DNA of 64,000 nucleotides from Rattus norvegicus (Eukaryota; Chordata; Mammalia; Rodentia; Muridae), in the NCBI RefSeq assembly GCF_036323735.1, contig NC_086036.1, positions 18,952,064 to 19,016,063 on the forward strand. Reading direction: 5' to 3'. Positions 1-12,405 of the stretch are shown here, piece after piece. The number at the start of each line of letters is the position of its first letter. Position 1 is the stretch's first letter. The translations under genes were made by a program, and so were the position numbers. Below the pieces are notes generated by a model. The model did not search any database. It was not told the DNA's origin and was given only the letters and a program-made list of their open reading frames with translations.

Positions 1-697
1 ACAAATGTAAGCAGAAACCTAAAATATTAAAGCTTGACATCTATAAGTCCTGGATGGAATGGAATTAAGAGGCTGGCGCAAGTCAAATGAGAGTGAACAT
101 CAGAGTAGATGCTTCCTTTGGAAAGGAGGTATAGGATGGCTCCAGCAGCGTTTCCCATCAGTGAAATGAGCAATGAGATAGCAAATAGCACGTAGAATAT
201 TTAATACATCCCTGAGTTTCGAGAAAGAATTACTTTCCTAATAAAAGCAATGGTTGTGTGGAACTGGTCTTCTAATAGCTTGAGTTTTCAATTAACTGCA
301 GCAGGAGGAAATAATGGTATTAGATTGTAGTTTTGTAAAGGAAAATTTAGACCTAGAGGCTACAGTCAAAGGGGGGAAAACCTACTATTTATATTGAGTA
401 AATGTAAACCACAATTGAGAAGAATTTTAAAAAGATAGATCTATCCTAGCAAAGGCTAGACAAAAGAAACGAAGTGGGCATTTTCAATATCACCCAGTAA
501 ACACTTTAAGCAAAGGGAAGCAAGTTGTCAGAGTAAAGAAAACTAGTATATTATTCTAAAATATGTGGCTCAGAGGGATACAGAAATGTGCTCCAGAAAA
601 ATCACTACCAAAGAGAATGGAAAAGATGAACCAGCTAAGATAGATGTGGGTGTTTGAAGCATAAATCTTTGCAATCATCAAAATGCAGGTAGCAATA
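1..697. other. Unannotated AT-rich sequence
   Basis: No coding potential, recognisable repeat or RNA gene was seen here. The sequence is A-rich, CpG-poor and typical of mammalian intergenic or intronic DNA. Confidence 0.5.
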
Positions 698-706
698 ACA
701 CACACA

Positions 707-764
<58 letters not shown>
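698..764. repeat. (CA)n microsatellite
   Basis: An almost perfect CA dinucleotide tract of about 33 units, interrupted once near its left end by an extra AA. The long cysteine/valine open frame on the minus strand is produced by this tract and is not a gene. The length suggests a polymorphic locus. Confidence 0.98.
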
Positions 765-766
<2 letters not shown>

Positions 767-789
767 TATCCATGCCAAGAAAACTCAGT

Positions 790-1060
790 TTGTAGAATGC
801 TCCCATTCATCTCCTAAAGGAATGGCCAGTGCAAACAGAGAACTGTCAGTAAAATATAATGAATGACAGTAAGAGACAAAGGGCGGTGGGTTTGAAGGAA
901 AGGAAGAATGAATGTGATTAATTTAAAATCTTTGTATAAAAGAATGGTTTTAGTAGGAGGGAGGGTGTGAGAAGGAAATGAGCAGTTGAAATGTCCAAAA
1001 TTCACTGTATGAGTACATGAAACTATCAAACAATTAAAATTTGAAAATAAAGAGCTGAGA
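790..1060 (+). mobile_element. Old L1 3' end (probable)
   Basis: Purine-rich sequence with a GGAGGGAGGGTG-like stretch near 955-970 is followed by a tail ending in a run of short AAT/AAA words (about 1010-1060), including an AATAAA at about 1046. This order, G-rich 3' UTR then A-rich terminus, is typical of rodent L1 3' ends. No ORF2 remnant is attached, so it would be a heavily 5'-truncated copy. Assignment is by resemblance only; another retroposon tail is possible. Confidence 0.45.
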
Positions 1061-2431
1061 TTAATAAAAAATTAGTAAGGTTTCTACGTATAAATGATAA
1101 ATATTTCACATTATCAAAAACAACTCATAGCTTTGATTAAGAAACTAGGAATGAGTATTATGAATACATAGTTGAAATAAGAAAATATAATTGTCAAATC
1201 ACTGAAAATCTGTATCATGCTCATTGATGGAAGTCTTAGTGTGTGGGTGCTATTCACCCTGAAAATTAATTCATAAGTATTAGACAGTTTCCATCCAAAC
1301 ACCACAGGATCGTTTCCAGGGAACCTGACAGGACAATCAAAGAATTAACATATAATAACATCAGCAGTGAACAAGTGTAGACTGCAAAACTAAGAAGAAA
1401 ATGTTGAGGATTACACCAACAAAGACTTCTTACCTAACAGATTATGGAAACCATGTGGCAGGGTTACAGAGTAGAGCAAAATTATATAGTACCAAGTGTC
1501 AATATCATGCAAATGGAGATATTTTGGGACAAAGGAAATACAGTAAATCATCAAGGAACTCAAAGACAATTCAGGGAGCAGGTATCGGCTTCCCTTATAG
1601 CTTTTGAAGGTTCTTGAACTGACTGAGCACAGCATGCCACCAGAGCATGAATGTGACTACTTTATTTATAAAAGTAATAATGTTCTTAATAAAAACTTAA
1701 AATACTATATCACAAAGGAACTGATGCCTTTTTTTTGCTAAAATAAATGTTTAAAATTCCTTGCATCATTATCCAATAAGCTGATTGGTGACTTTGCTAC
1801 AAAATTTATTAAAGTGTTCACAAACTTGTAAGATTTTTTTTCTGTAAATGAAGGATCTGAAAATTCAATTTTGTCTGAAAAATAGAAAAAACATTAATGT
1901 ACTGCAATAGTAATTAGAGAATTAAAAACAAGATTGTGACATTATGTTTTTCAGATGAACAATATTATACATTATGATAAGCATGTTTCAGTAAAATATT
2001 ATGAATATGAATTTTATAAACTCTAAAAGGTAGTTTAATTTGCTTTCACTGCTTGCTACAATAGTAAATAAAATGCAGGAAACTAAACAAAGTTCACAAT
2101 TTTACAATGCTTCTAAACTTGTATTTTCTTTACTTTAGAAAATGTTATTTGAACATTTGATGATAGGGATTCATACTAATGTGTGTACTACAATTTTCTA
2201 AAATGCAGGCGTTTTAAGGTGCCTCAGTCAGTAGTCCAGTAAACAAGAGGATTTTGATATTTTTAAATGACATTAATTAACTTGTATCAACACAGAGAAC
2301 TCTAAACAAAAGTTTAGAGTAAAATGACAGTATACATATTAACATAAATATAAAATCATTCATAATGGCAGAGGAGATGAATCAGCAAATGAAGAAACAG
2401 GTGATAAATGAAGGATAAATGGTAAGTAGAG
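1061..2431. other. Unannotated AT-rich sequence
   Basis: AT-rich sequence with no supported gene. The small overlapping open frames at 1401-1635 on both strands have no start context, domain or repeat signature and look accidental. Confidence 0.5.
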
Positions 2432-2523
2432 GGATAGATAGATGGATAGACAGATGATAGATGAGAGATGGATATATAGATTAATAGGTAATAGATGGAT
2501 CGATAGATGAAAGATAGATAGAC

Positions 2524-2558
<35 letters not shown>

Positions 2559-2639
2559 CAGATAGATTGATAGGTGATAGGTGGACAGATAGATAGATAA
2601 ATAGATAGATACACAGATACAAATATAAATAGATGGATG

Positions 2640-2676
<37 letters not shown>

Positions 2677-2809
2677 TAGATAGATACATAGACAGGTCGT
2701 AGATAAATAGATGGATGGACACAGATGGACAGACGGACAGATGGACAGACAGAGAGACAGATATATAGATGGATGGATAGATAGATATGTAGATACATAG
2801 ATACATAGA
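2432..2809. repeat. Compound GATA/GACA/GGAT tetranucleotide array
   Basis: About 380 bp built from GATA units, with GACA, GGAT and GATT variants. The purest blocks are (GATA)n at roughly 2513-2557 and 2638-2676. A GACA/GGACAGAC-rich segment lies at about 2715-2760. The minus-strand open frames rich in Ile/Tyr/Leu/Ser over this interval are translations of the tetranucleotide repeat, not genes. Confidence 0.97.
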
Positions 2810-5050
2810 AAGAAGACAGACTGATAAAAATAGAGCTTTATGTACGTACATTCATAGTTACATATACTGCTGTATACCCCAGCCCAATGAAATACAGAAA
2901 CAGAAATAGATGGCTGTATAGCTGGGCTATTTTCTTAAAGCTGAAAGTAATTTGTTAAGAGGAATTGGGTAATTCTTCCTAACATGTTTGATTCTAAGTA
3001 AAATGCCTCCCTGTGTCATTGGCTTACCCACCATAAGGAATGGTCTTTCTAAAATAACTACACCAAAATACTGTGTATAGGAGCAACTTAACTCAAGTTC
3101 TCTGAAAGGCTTATCATCTACCCAACACATGGTCGATTTTAGAGTGTGTTAGAAAGTTGTTATGAAGAAAGAATGATCACCTTCTGCTTTTGAGGGTTCC
3201 TGTTATAATTTCTGGATAAATAAAGGTTAATAACAACTCCGGATGACTTTCATTCTATTATCCAAAGCTATATTCTGAGTCCTTTCTCCAATTTTTGTTC
3301 CCATCAGACATATGTGTCTATTCAAAGTCAACTTTGCTCCCTGATCTCTAGAATCAACTTTGTTATTAGCACTTTTGGAAAAGAGGTGTCCTCAACAGCA
3401 GGATGAATGGAGGTGCATGACAGAGTCTTTAAGTCCCTTTAGGACTTCATAGTATAAAACAGTGTCATGAGAAGGGAGAATTTCATTGCCTGGTATTTTC
3501 TATCAGATATACTATTACAAAATGACTTAGTGTAGGTGGTTTTGGAAGGTCTCTAGGAAGAAAGTATCAGCCATTGTCCTCTACTGAGAACACACATAGC
3601 CTCCACCCGCTGTGCATATTTGTAGTACTAGGAATCTTGGTTGAAACTTTTTTATGTATAAATAATTTCAGCACAACAGATGTTTGATTTTGAATTAACA
3701 GCTAATTTCAAAGGAAAGTGATTGTAGCCAAAGAACATTTCTGACTAAATTAGTTACTTGTTTTATTTAATAAACTATCACTGGCTATATTTCTCTGTTT
3801 TCAGCTTTGTTTCTTTCAACCACATGAATCATGGGCTCCTTTGCTTCCCTTTATTTTCTCCTTGGTTTCTCTGAGAGTAAAACTTGAAGCTTACTGTGCC
3901 AATTGTACGTGAAGACTGTGCTTAGGAACTGGCAATATGATGTTGTTGCTACCCTTGCTGCAGTATCTTCAAATATTAGTGTTTATGGACAGCTATTTCA
4001 TTTGAATGAATGCAAGAGGTAGAATGTGAATGTCGCAAAATACAACAAATAATAATTCAAACTGGATTTTGAGTGTAGTCTATTCTGATTTCTTTATGTT
4101 TTCAGATAAAATATGTTAACTATATCTAGGGGAGACTTTATTTTAGCTCAAAAGTCCTGCTTTCAATCCATCCCTGTGAAGAAGTCAAGGACACAGGGTG
4201 TTAAAGCAGATCCTACCAACAGTCTAGAGGAATCAGGAATAAATGAATGCATATGTCATCCTTAGCTAGCACTCCCTAGTCTTCTATAGTCCCAGGAGCA
4301 AATCCAGATGGTGACACCACTCATTTTCAGTCTTTGTCTTCTTATACCAACTAATGGAATGGAAACAATCACCTGGACATGCTCGAAAAGCAACCCAATC
4401 CAGACAATCTGATACTGAGACTTTTTTTCTCTCACCAGATAATTCTAGGTTGACAAGAAAAACTGAGAACTGCATAGTCTTAGGCAGATAAGGCACTGCC
4501 TGTAATCAGAAAACCTACATCACTTAACATTTATAAAATTCTACGCAATAGCAACTATTGCAAAGGACTCATAAGCGATTTGGACATGAACTTATATGGG
4601 AATCTACAACTCACCATTGAAATTGTGATGTTATCAGACCACTTGAAAAAAATGTTCTCTATCTGACTTCATATTAAAGTATTAGTAGTCAGAATTCTCT
4701 GGAGTATATGATTTCCCTACAATTACATGATAAGATGACGGGCAACATGTTGGTAAATTCTAATATCCTCCTCCATTAAGAAAGACTTACAGTAGATTAT
4801 ACTGTAGAATCATGATCCCAGGCCCCAACCATCAATTTTCTGTTTTCTTGGTTTGCTTTGGAGAACATTTGTATGTGTGCCATGCTCAAAAATTCCATGT
4901 AGCACTGCTAGACTTCAATTCCTTCATCTGTAAATGAGAGTTAAATTAGAAGTTTAGAAAAAACAGCTAAGTAGTTTTTATTGGTTTTGTTTTGCTTTAG
5001 ATTCAGTCACGGTGGTTATGCTTTTTCAAGTTTTAGATAAATACTTTGAG
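2810..5050. other. Unannotated sequence
   Basis: No gene, SINE, LTR or L1 signature was recognised in this 2.2 kb. The short minus-strand frames at 2927-3130 and 4284-4496 have no supporting features. Older, strongly diverged repeats could be present but are beyond what can be judged by eye. Confidence 0.45.
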
Positions 5051-5235
5051 ATGTGTGTTTGTATGTATGTGCATGTGTGTGAGTGTGTACTTGTGCATGT
5101 GTCTGTGAGTGTGTGTTTGTGCTTATGTGTGAATGTGTGCTTGTGCATGTGTCTGTGTAAATATGTGCTTTTGCATGTGCATGTGTATGTGCGTGTGTGC
5201 GCGTGCGTCTGTGTGTGTGTGTGTGTGTGTGTGTG
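5051..5235. repeat. Degenerate TG-rich minisatellite ending in (GT)n
   Basis: A TG-rich tract with imperfect longer periodicity: a block of the form GTGTACTTGTGCATGTGTCTG (one base variable) near 5085 recurs near 5143, about 58 bp later. It ends in an uninterrupted GT run at about 5213-5235. Immediately to the right is a small CpG cluster (ATCGCGCGCTCG, 5236-5247). Confidence 0.9.
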
Positions 5236-5543
5236 ATCGCGCGCTCGTGAGTACTTATGTGCATGGGTGTATGTAACTACATGCATTGGCAGAGAATACA
5301 AGAGGATGTTTAATGGCTTGGAGCTGGACTTACAGGTCACTCTGAGCTGCCTGGTGTGAGAGCTGAGAACAAAATTAAGGTCTCTGTAAAAGCAGTACAC
5401 ACTTTTATCCATGGAATTATCTTTCTAGCCCTGATTTGAAATAAACAAATTCTTACCTTATTGTTTAATAAACAGTATATTGCACAGTAAGCACACTCAA
5501 AACTTTCTTTGTGACTGCTGTGTTTTGAGACAATCCTGTCCAC
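5236..5543. other. Unannotated sequence between TG array and ID element
   Basis: A short CpG cluster borders the TG array. Otherwise no feature is recognised. Confidence 0.4.
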
Positions 5544-5558
5544 AAAACTTGACTTCTT

Positions 5559-5660
5559 TTTTTTTTTTTTTTGTTCTTTTTTTTCGGAGCTGGGGACCGA
5601 ACCCAGGGCCTTGCGCTTCCTAGGCAAGCGCTCTACCACTGAGCTAAATCCCCAACCCCT
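5559..5660 (-). mobile_element. ID SINE, near full length
   Basis: Read on the minus strand this is the rat ID consensus: GGGGTTGGGGATTTAGCTCA, the tRNA-like A and B box region (GTTCGGTCCCC), then an A-rich tail with the characteristic GAAC interruption. A 15 bp target duplication, AAAACTTGACTTCTT, flanks it exactly (5544-5558 and 5661-5675). ID elements derive from BC1/tRNA-Ala and are transcribed by RNA polymerase III through internal promoters, then copied by L1 enzymes. The perfect duplication suggests a fairly recent insertion. Confidence 0.97.
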
Positions 5661-5675
5661 AAAACTTGACTTCTT

Positions 5676-6115
5676 AAATTGTGATTCCTAAGACACTATC
5701 TTTCCGACTCTTAATATAATGTAGTATACTTTGTACTCCATATTCTGAATTATGAATTTTTATTTCATATTTTAATGTTGCATAGGTATTTTTATGTATC
5801 CAGGGAAATGGACAAATTTTAGGTACAAGAACAGCCACGTTTTGCTATTTTTTTTGTAATCAGAAGTGTCTAATGCAGAATAACACATAAGTAGACAGTA
5901 ACTTGCAATTGTTGACTGATGCTATGGAACTTTAATGCAGTCTATGAGGTCTCTATAGGCATGGTAGACTGACAAGATGTGGAACAATGTTACAAGTTTG
6001 CCTTAAGTAAGTAAACTCTTCAAAATGGTTCATGATTGACCCTAATTACACTAAGCATTGACTTTGAAAATTGTCTAGCAAGTAAATTTTATATAAAATA
6101 AAACTTTAATTTACT
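5676..6115. other. Unannotated AT-rich sequence
   Basis: No recognisable feature. Confidence 0.45.
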
Positions 6116-6285
6116 ACATACATGCATCACATACTACCCATATACACAAGTACACGTATATACATACATACATACATACATACACACAAACACACACACA
6201 CTCACACACACACATACACACACACACCACCCACACATATGCACACACATACAAGCACTCATGCATGCACGCAAGCAAGTACATA
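6116..6285. repeat. Compound CATA/CA simple repeat
   Basis: (CATA)n at roughly 6162-6183 passes into interrupted CA/CACAT repeats to about 6285, with ATGCATGCACGCAAGCAAG at the right edge. It may be the expanded tail of an unrecognised retroposon, but no body is visible. Confidence 0.9.
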
Positions 6286-8184
6286 GGCTTTATTGGATAT
6301 TTGAAGGTACTACCTCCGACTACCTAACCATAAACTCCAAACTCTGAGGTAAAGACAGGATTTTCAGCCACTCCTTAATGTCAACATAAGTGATTTCAGA
6401 CACAGTACTGGAACATTAGTCAGACATTTAGAGACATGTGACTTATAGCAAAATTAGAACACTAAAATGGATGAAAACTTGGAACAACACCAAAGGTAGC
6501 TTAATTTGAAGCGTCCAATTCACTGACTAGTGTGTGACTGCCTTTGGAACTGGCACGGGTATGGCAGAGTAAAACACAGAAAAGTACCTGCAGAAGGTTG
6601 GAGCATGGACGGTTGGAAACAGAACAGTGGAAATGGAGGTGCCTTGTGATAAAGGAAGAACTCAATTCCGTGTCTTCCCGCTCTTTCTTCTTTCTTCCCA
6701 GAATGTAGGTAAGTTGTGTTGTTACCCAAGCAACTATTAACTCATATTTTTTGTATAGTTTATGTGATTCAATCAATAGGTGAAAAAGAGTGCCAAAGAG
6801 CAATGCACTTAATAACTGTTTACTTATATTTCTTCATTTGGAACATTGAAATAAGACAGGCTTTTATTGTGGCAGTGACTCCAAAAGCAAGCAGTTTATT
6901 TCTGGAATTTAGACAGAGGCTGTCTTAGAGCAAGATATCTGCAAATCTAGGGAGTTGCAGTGAGGTGATATTAATGCTTTTCAAATGCAATCCTCACATC
7001 TCGTTAGCAATATCTCACCACATTAACATATTAACACTCTCCTGTTGCATCTATTAATATTCACATCGTATCAGAATTTATTGTTGCTTATTCAGTGTTA
7101 GAGTCATATCGCATTAGTGACTTTCATCTCAGATTAGTGAAAGTGGTGCCTAATAAGACTTTCATATTCAATTACTAAGGCAACAGTTTTGTCTTTCCAA
7201 GTCACTTCTAACTGGAGCCCAGAGCACAAATTGATGAATGTGGTAATAAAGCAATCGTTCTGGCTGAAGATGGATGGCACCTGGGACCGATGGGGCTGTG
7301 ACAATAGTATTTGCATGATGAGGGCACAAATGACAGGAAGGAATCTCTGTTGTAGGCCTGAAGAACAGTACTGCTAAAGCACAGGCTTCACAGAAATAAA
7401 AAAGCTAAAAACAGAACATGCATCTTAATAATTTACACACACTGTCATTATGGTGTTCTGCCTAATTATTTAGACCACAATGAAAGGAAAGGGAGAGAGA
7501 AGCAGAAATGCAAACCATTCTTGGAAGCAGTAACTAACTCTCCCTTTACCTACTTTCCCAGAAGCAGTTTGAACGTATATTTCCTTCTCACACCCAGGTG
7601 GTTGATAAATATTCTGAGAACATATGTGTATGCTGAACATATGCATATGCTGATTACATCTGGTTAGTGGTATAGAGGACACTTTTCTCACTTCTACTCC
7701 AAAAGCAGGGTGTTGTTGAGATTTCCATTACGCTAACAGAATACCTGACACAATCACCTCGAAATTTAAGAGAAAAACCTCACTATGACCTATATTTTTA
7801 AGAATATTAAGAATCGCTTTTCTTGGACTGTTGGCTCTGTTAGTTTGTGAGGGATATATGGTGAAAAGTCAAATTTCAGAATGTCTCACATTCAAAAGAG
7901 AGACCAACCACGGTAAGTTCTGAGATTTCTGTACCTTCTCAGTGACTTTCAATCGACCAACCTCTTGAAGTCCCTACCACCTTCCAAAAAATCAAGATCA
8001 TACCCAGTCCTTGCATCACAAGCCTTTTATTTACATTCTATATCCCTACTATACCATGTGCCATGCTAAATTTCAATACTGCTATATCGAAAATGCCTTT
8101 TGAGTACCCTTGCTGAGCCTATAGAATAAGCAAGCTAGTGGAATACATGTAAAACCAGAAGATATCAGACATGAGCATTTCCTG

Positions 8185-8186
<2 letters not shown>
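6286..8186. other. Unannotated sequence
   Basis: No gene or clear repeat was recognised. The open frames at 6501-6928 and 7134-7377 overlap on both strands and show no conserved domain or start signal. A short stretch near 7728-7775 (TTACGCTAACAGAATACCTGA) resembles the edge of a common rodent interspersed repeat but is too short to name. Confidence 0.4.

Positions 8187-8218
<32 letters not shown>
8187..8218. repeat. (AC)16 microsatellite
   Basis: Perfect AC dinucleotide run of 32 bp. Confidence 0.98.
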
Positions 8219-8220
<2 letters not shown>

Positions 8221-8469
8221 AATTTAATACAACTAAGAATTACCTGGGATGAAAGTGTTGACTTTGTGGATACCTGTGAGACATAATATTATTTAGGTTA
8301 GTTGAGGTGGAATAAACCTGGATATTGGTTGGACAACATCATGGGCTGGCCTTGAACTGCAGGATAAAACAGGCGGAGCACTGGGAAGCATGCGCTGATT
8401 CATTGCTCTGTGCTCCATGTGTGGTATGAATAGCTTTTTCAAGTTCCTGTACCTGGATTTTCATCAATG

Positions 8470-8582
8470 ATGGGCTCTAAGTTTGAACTGTGAGTCAAAT
8501 ATGTGTTTCTCCATTCAATTAACTTTGTCAAAGTATTTATTTATTACAGCATCAGAAAATGAGACAATATGCTGGCATAATA
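8470..8582 (+). mobile_element. Possible MaLR-type LTR 3' end
   Basis: The stretch contains GAACTGTGAGTCAAAT followed by a T-rich segment and TTATTACAGCATCAGAAAA. This resembles the end of MaLR-class LTRs, which typically read AACTGTGAG, AATAAA-like signal, then a TCACAGCA-type terminus. Only the 3' end can be argued for and divergence is high. Confidence 0.3.
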
Positions 8583-9608
8583 TAGTCAAGGGCCATAGTT
8601 TAGATACTTTTCAAATCTGGACACTTTCTGTGATCTTAAAATTCAGGCTTATCAACATGCCAAAATATGACATTAGCTTTAAGCATGTCTGTGGGGTGGA
8701 ATGAATCATGTCACTAGGTAGAAGAACTGTTAAGGTCAAGCAGAGTAAGGAACCCCAGCAATTCTCATACTTGAGAATGGTAGGTGTTTGAATCTGGTCT
8801 GACCAGATTCCTGTCCTGGAGCACATGACCATGGCACCCCACTAAGTGGATTATGACAACTGGTCACATAGAATAGAAACCCAGAATTATCCATGCTAAT
8901 GAGGTAGGTATCTAAATAGGGTTCCAGGGTTTAACCTAGAGGCTTCCCTTCCTGAACATTCCTTTCTGCAGAAGGTATTTAATCTCTGGTCCATTCTCAG
9001 TAAGTCATATGCCTCTGTTTTTCATCATGAATTAGCAGTATGGATAAACAATGACTTTCTCCTTCTTCAAGGACTGCCTTGGAAAACGATTTCTTTCATA
9101 CTGAGCAGCATGTATGTAAGTCTTCCACAGTAAACCTCTCTGGGCTTCTGGAACACGCTGAGCTAAGGCGTATTCACCCCATCCTGGTGCTCATATCAGG
9201 CCTGCAGCACCAGGTCTCAAGTCTTCAAGGTTACCAGCAACATCTGGGTACCCAGAAGCTTAAGAACCACAGCCTTGCCCTAGCCCCTCATCATCTCACC
9301 TGGAGAAGCACAGGATGAGGTCCTCATCTTAGGCTGACTTTTATCTCCTTTCAGTGGCATGCTGGCACCCATGAGCCAAAAATTGCAACAGGAAAAAAAG
9401 GAACATAGGCTGTCACCTCTGTGTTTTGCCAACCTGTGTGGTGTCCTGACACCTTTCTGTGAGGTGGAAGCATAGAACCACACATGTCCTGCTTCTTTAT
9501 GAGACCAGAAATGGCTTCTAGAAGCAAAACCTACTTATTTCTTTCCCCCTCTCCTTTTCCCTTACCCTTCTCTCCCTCTCTACCTGCTTTCTTTCCCCTT
9601 TTATGTAT
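8583..9608. other. Unannotated sequence
   Basis: No feature recognised. Small open frames at 9079-9483 overlap on opposite strands and lack supporting evidence. Confidence 0.4.
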
Positions 9609-9670
9609 TTGTGTGTGTGTGTGTGTGTGTATGTGTGTGTGTATGTCTGTGTGTGTGTATATACATATGT
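9609..9670. repeat. (TG)n microsatellite, interrupted
   Basis: TG dinucleotides with two TA and one TC interruptions, preceded by a pyrimidine-rich stretch (about 9540-9600). Confidence 0.95.
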
Positions 9671-11689
9671 ATTTAAGTTGTGTTTGTGTTGGTAAACAAT
9701 GAAGAAGACAGACCAACATGTTTCTTCAATTGTTCCTTGCCCGATGTTTAGACACGGGACTGTCACTGAACTTGGATTTCATTGAGAGTCTCAACCGTCT
9801 GGATCTCAAGGCTCAGGAATCTCATTGCTGCCTCCAGAGCAGAGTGGATTATCAATACAAAGTGCCAAACCTGACTTCTTAAGTGGAAACCTGATAATGA
9901 AAGCCTGGTCCTTCTCCTCATGCAACAAGCAGTTTACTGACTCAGCCTTCACCCCAGCTCCTAACTTCTCACTGAGGATTTTCAATGGTCTTAACACCTA
10001 CAAGGTCTAGCACTTCTTTTTCAACTATATAGTCCAAAAGTGTTTCAAAGCTGGGCTAATCCAGAGGCTACTAGAGAGGTAGATATTATTCAAATTATTG
10101 GCCACACCTCAGGCAATCCCACCCCAGGTTTATTCACATCTCTCCTGTGAGGAGATCGTTCTTTCTTCTTGTGTGATATAGAATGCCATCCTGTCATCTC
10201 CTCCTTCTGTTCCTATTCTGTTCCTATGTTCCCACAGAACCTCATCAGCAGTTGTGAGAAGCAATGAGACAGAAGCAGCTACCTCACTTGCTTTGGTGTG
10301 GTTATATCATGCTTTGGCCAGAGCTTCACCAATACATGCTCACAAGGGCAGTACTGATCAGAGCCATCTGATGGTTGTTGAAATCATCACACATTGACCT
10401 TTCACTTAAGGTCGTCAAGTGAACAGCAATATCAAAGCTTCAAGCCACTAAATGAACCAGAATGGTGCTTTATTTCACTCTTACACATGTGAGTAAATCT
10501 ATGTGTCTCCTCATCTGTTAAAAGCCTTGAAAAAAAGTTTACACCCACTTTTCCTCCTTATTTTAGCTGCTATGTGAGGACATTCTGAGACAAACTCCCA
10601 CATGTTAGGTACCTTGGTAGAAAAATAAAAATAAAAATTATGTACATGTAGGAAATTTGACTAATTATTTCACCTGGGTGATGGAAGAAATCCTACAACC
10701 ACCTTCCAGTTGAAAAAGTCTGCCCTGTCTTTTGCTTATACAGACCTGGACCTGTTGATTTCTGAAGCAATCAATATGGTGATCTAGCTTAGCTGAAATA
10801 AACTACCTAAGGACAGAACACAATATAACTTTAGGAACTTTGTCTTTATGACTGACAAAAAAAAATGGAATGACTATTAATGACATTCTCTACTTTCAAT
10901 TCTTTGCCAGTGTACATTCTGAAAATTATAGTCCTTTTTCTTTGAGGCAGAGTTCTTAGCTTCCACTCAGTTTCCATTTAAATATTAATAAGACCCCCAT
11001 CTGAATGGCACATGCTGATGTTTGGCTGGTGTACTTAACCACTGGTATTTTCTGTAGATTTAAAGACAGTTTCTTCCTTTTTCCTGTGTGACTACTTCTC
11101 TTTGGATTCTCCAGCTACAGGAAACAGACATGTTTCCTGTTTCTTTTCACTCCTGGTTAGCTAGAAGATATAGAGGTTATCATGACCTCAAAATGGATTC
11201 TTATCTTTTGGGTATAGAACTATAATTTGAATTACTAACTGCTCCAAAACATGTTTACTTAATATTTTTATCCTAGAATATTTAATGTGGGCCTCCTCTT
11301 ATTAATCAACTTATTACATTCCTATTACTCTGTGCAATCATGGCATGTTTGAGTATGACATTCATGTGTTTTTTGTCTAATTCTGTCACCCTGTTATAAG
11401 AAATATGTAAGCTTTCTAATATCAACTGGAAATGAACAGTGATTTTTGTGTCTAACAGTAAATATTAAAAATACAAAACAACAAATATATTTATTATGAG
11501 ACAGGATGATCAGCAATATTCCATTATTGATTTTTTAATTGGACTCATAATTATGTCAAAACTACAATTAGTGTGAATTAAAAATAAGTTCTGCTGATTA
11601 GAAGGATTTAAGTCCTTCTGAACAAACCTTGTAATACAAGCTTGTATAAAGCAGGAAATATTTATGATGGGACAGGATTTATTGTTTTA
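9671..11689. other. Unannotated sequence
   Basis: About 2 kb with no recognised gene or repeat. The complementary open frames at 9806-10010 are too short and unsupported to call. Confidence 0.4.
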
Positions 11690-11990
11690 AACTCATGTAT
11701 TGATGTCCTAAAGTTTCATGTGATCCTATTAAAAGGAGGACCTCCGTGTAGGTAGTTAAGTTTAAGGGAATGTGTAAGAGGGGTCCTTATGTAAAGAAAC
11801 AGGTCTGTTTGGATGAAAGAACGTGGCATATATCTGCCTGCATCTTAGGATTTGGGTAGCAGCTTTCCGTACGTCAGAAAAAGAGGTGATCCTAAGCCCA
11901 GGCTATCTTCTACCCAGTACCCAGACTTCTAGCCTCCATAATTGTGAAAAAACAAATTTGTCTTCTCTAAGCATGGAGAATTTTTTACAC
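11690..11990 (+). mobile_element. Possible MLT1-like MaLR LTR
   Basis: The segment has the general order of an MLT1-type LTR: a GTCCTAAAGT..GTGATCCTATTA block near 11705, a middle with GTCCTTATGTAAAG, and a right end with CCCAGACTTCTAGCCTCCAT followed by AATTGTGAAAAAACAAATTTG. The last part matches the well-known MaLR ending (GACTTCCAGCCTCCAGAACTGTGAG plus AATAAATTT) with substitutions. This is an ancient mammalian repeat class, so high divergence is expected. The left boundary is uncertain. Confidence 0.5.
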
Positions 11991-12180
11991 AGTCCAAGAT
12001 AATTGACACCTAAGGAATATTTTTTACAAATCTGTAATTATTTTTATGTACAAGGATAAGCCTGGTGAGAGATGTGAAAATGAATGTGGTTTGAACATTT
12101 AATTTCGAAGAGTTTCAACGATAGCTGTGTCTTTATTTCACAATTGAGAAACAGGCACAATTTCCATATATCAAATTGGA

Positions 12181-12225
12181 CATATATATACATATATATA
12201 TACAGATACATATACATATACATAT

Positions 12226-12272
<47 letters not shown>

Positions 12273-12318
12273 TACGTATACGTATACGTATACGTATACG
12301 TATACGTATACGTATACG

Positions 12319-12390
<72 letters not shown>

Positions 12391-12405
12391 CATACATATA
12401 TATGT
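12181..12405. repeat. Hexanucleotide array (ACATAT / ACACAT / ACGTAT blocks)
   Basis: A 6 bp period is kept across about 220 bp while the unit changes in blocks: ACATAT (about 12204-12230), ACACAT (about 12231-12272), ACGTAT (about 12273-12320, with CpG at 12275, 12281, 12287, 12293, 12299, 12305, 12311 and 12317), and ACATAT again to about 12390. Each block looks like an amplified variant of the same hexamer. Open frames of Tyr-Thr, Tyr-Val, Arg-Ile or Cys-Ile repeats on both strands are products of the array, not proteins. Confidence 0.97.

Noticed and set aside
556..810. 84-codon minus-strand frame rich in Cys/Val
   Set aside because: It is the translation of the CA microsatellite at 698-764.
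2432..2809. Possible CRISPR-like array of short repeats
   Set aside because: Units are contiguous tetranucleotides without spacers, and the setting is mammalian.
2356..2851. Overlapping long minus-strand frames of Ile/Tyr/Leu/Ser repeats
   Set aside because: They are produced by the GATA array, in which all three phases are stop-free on one strand.
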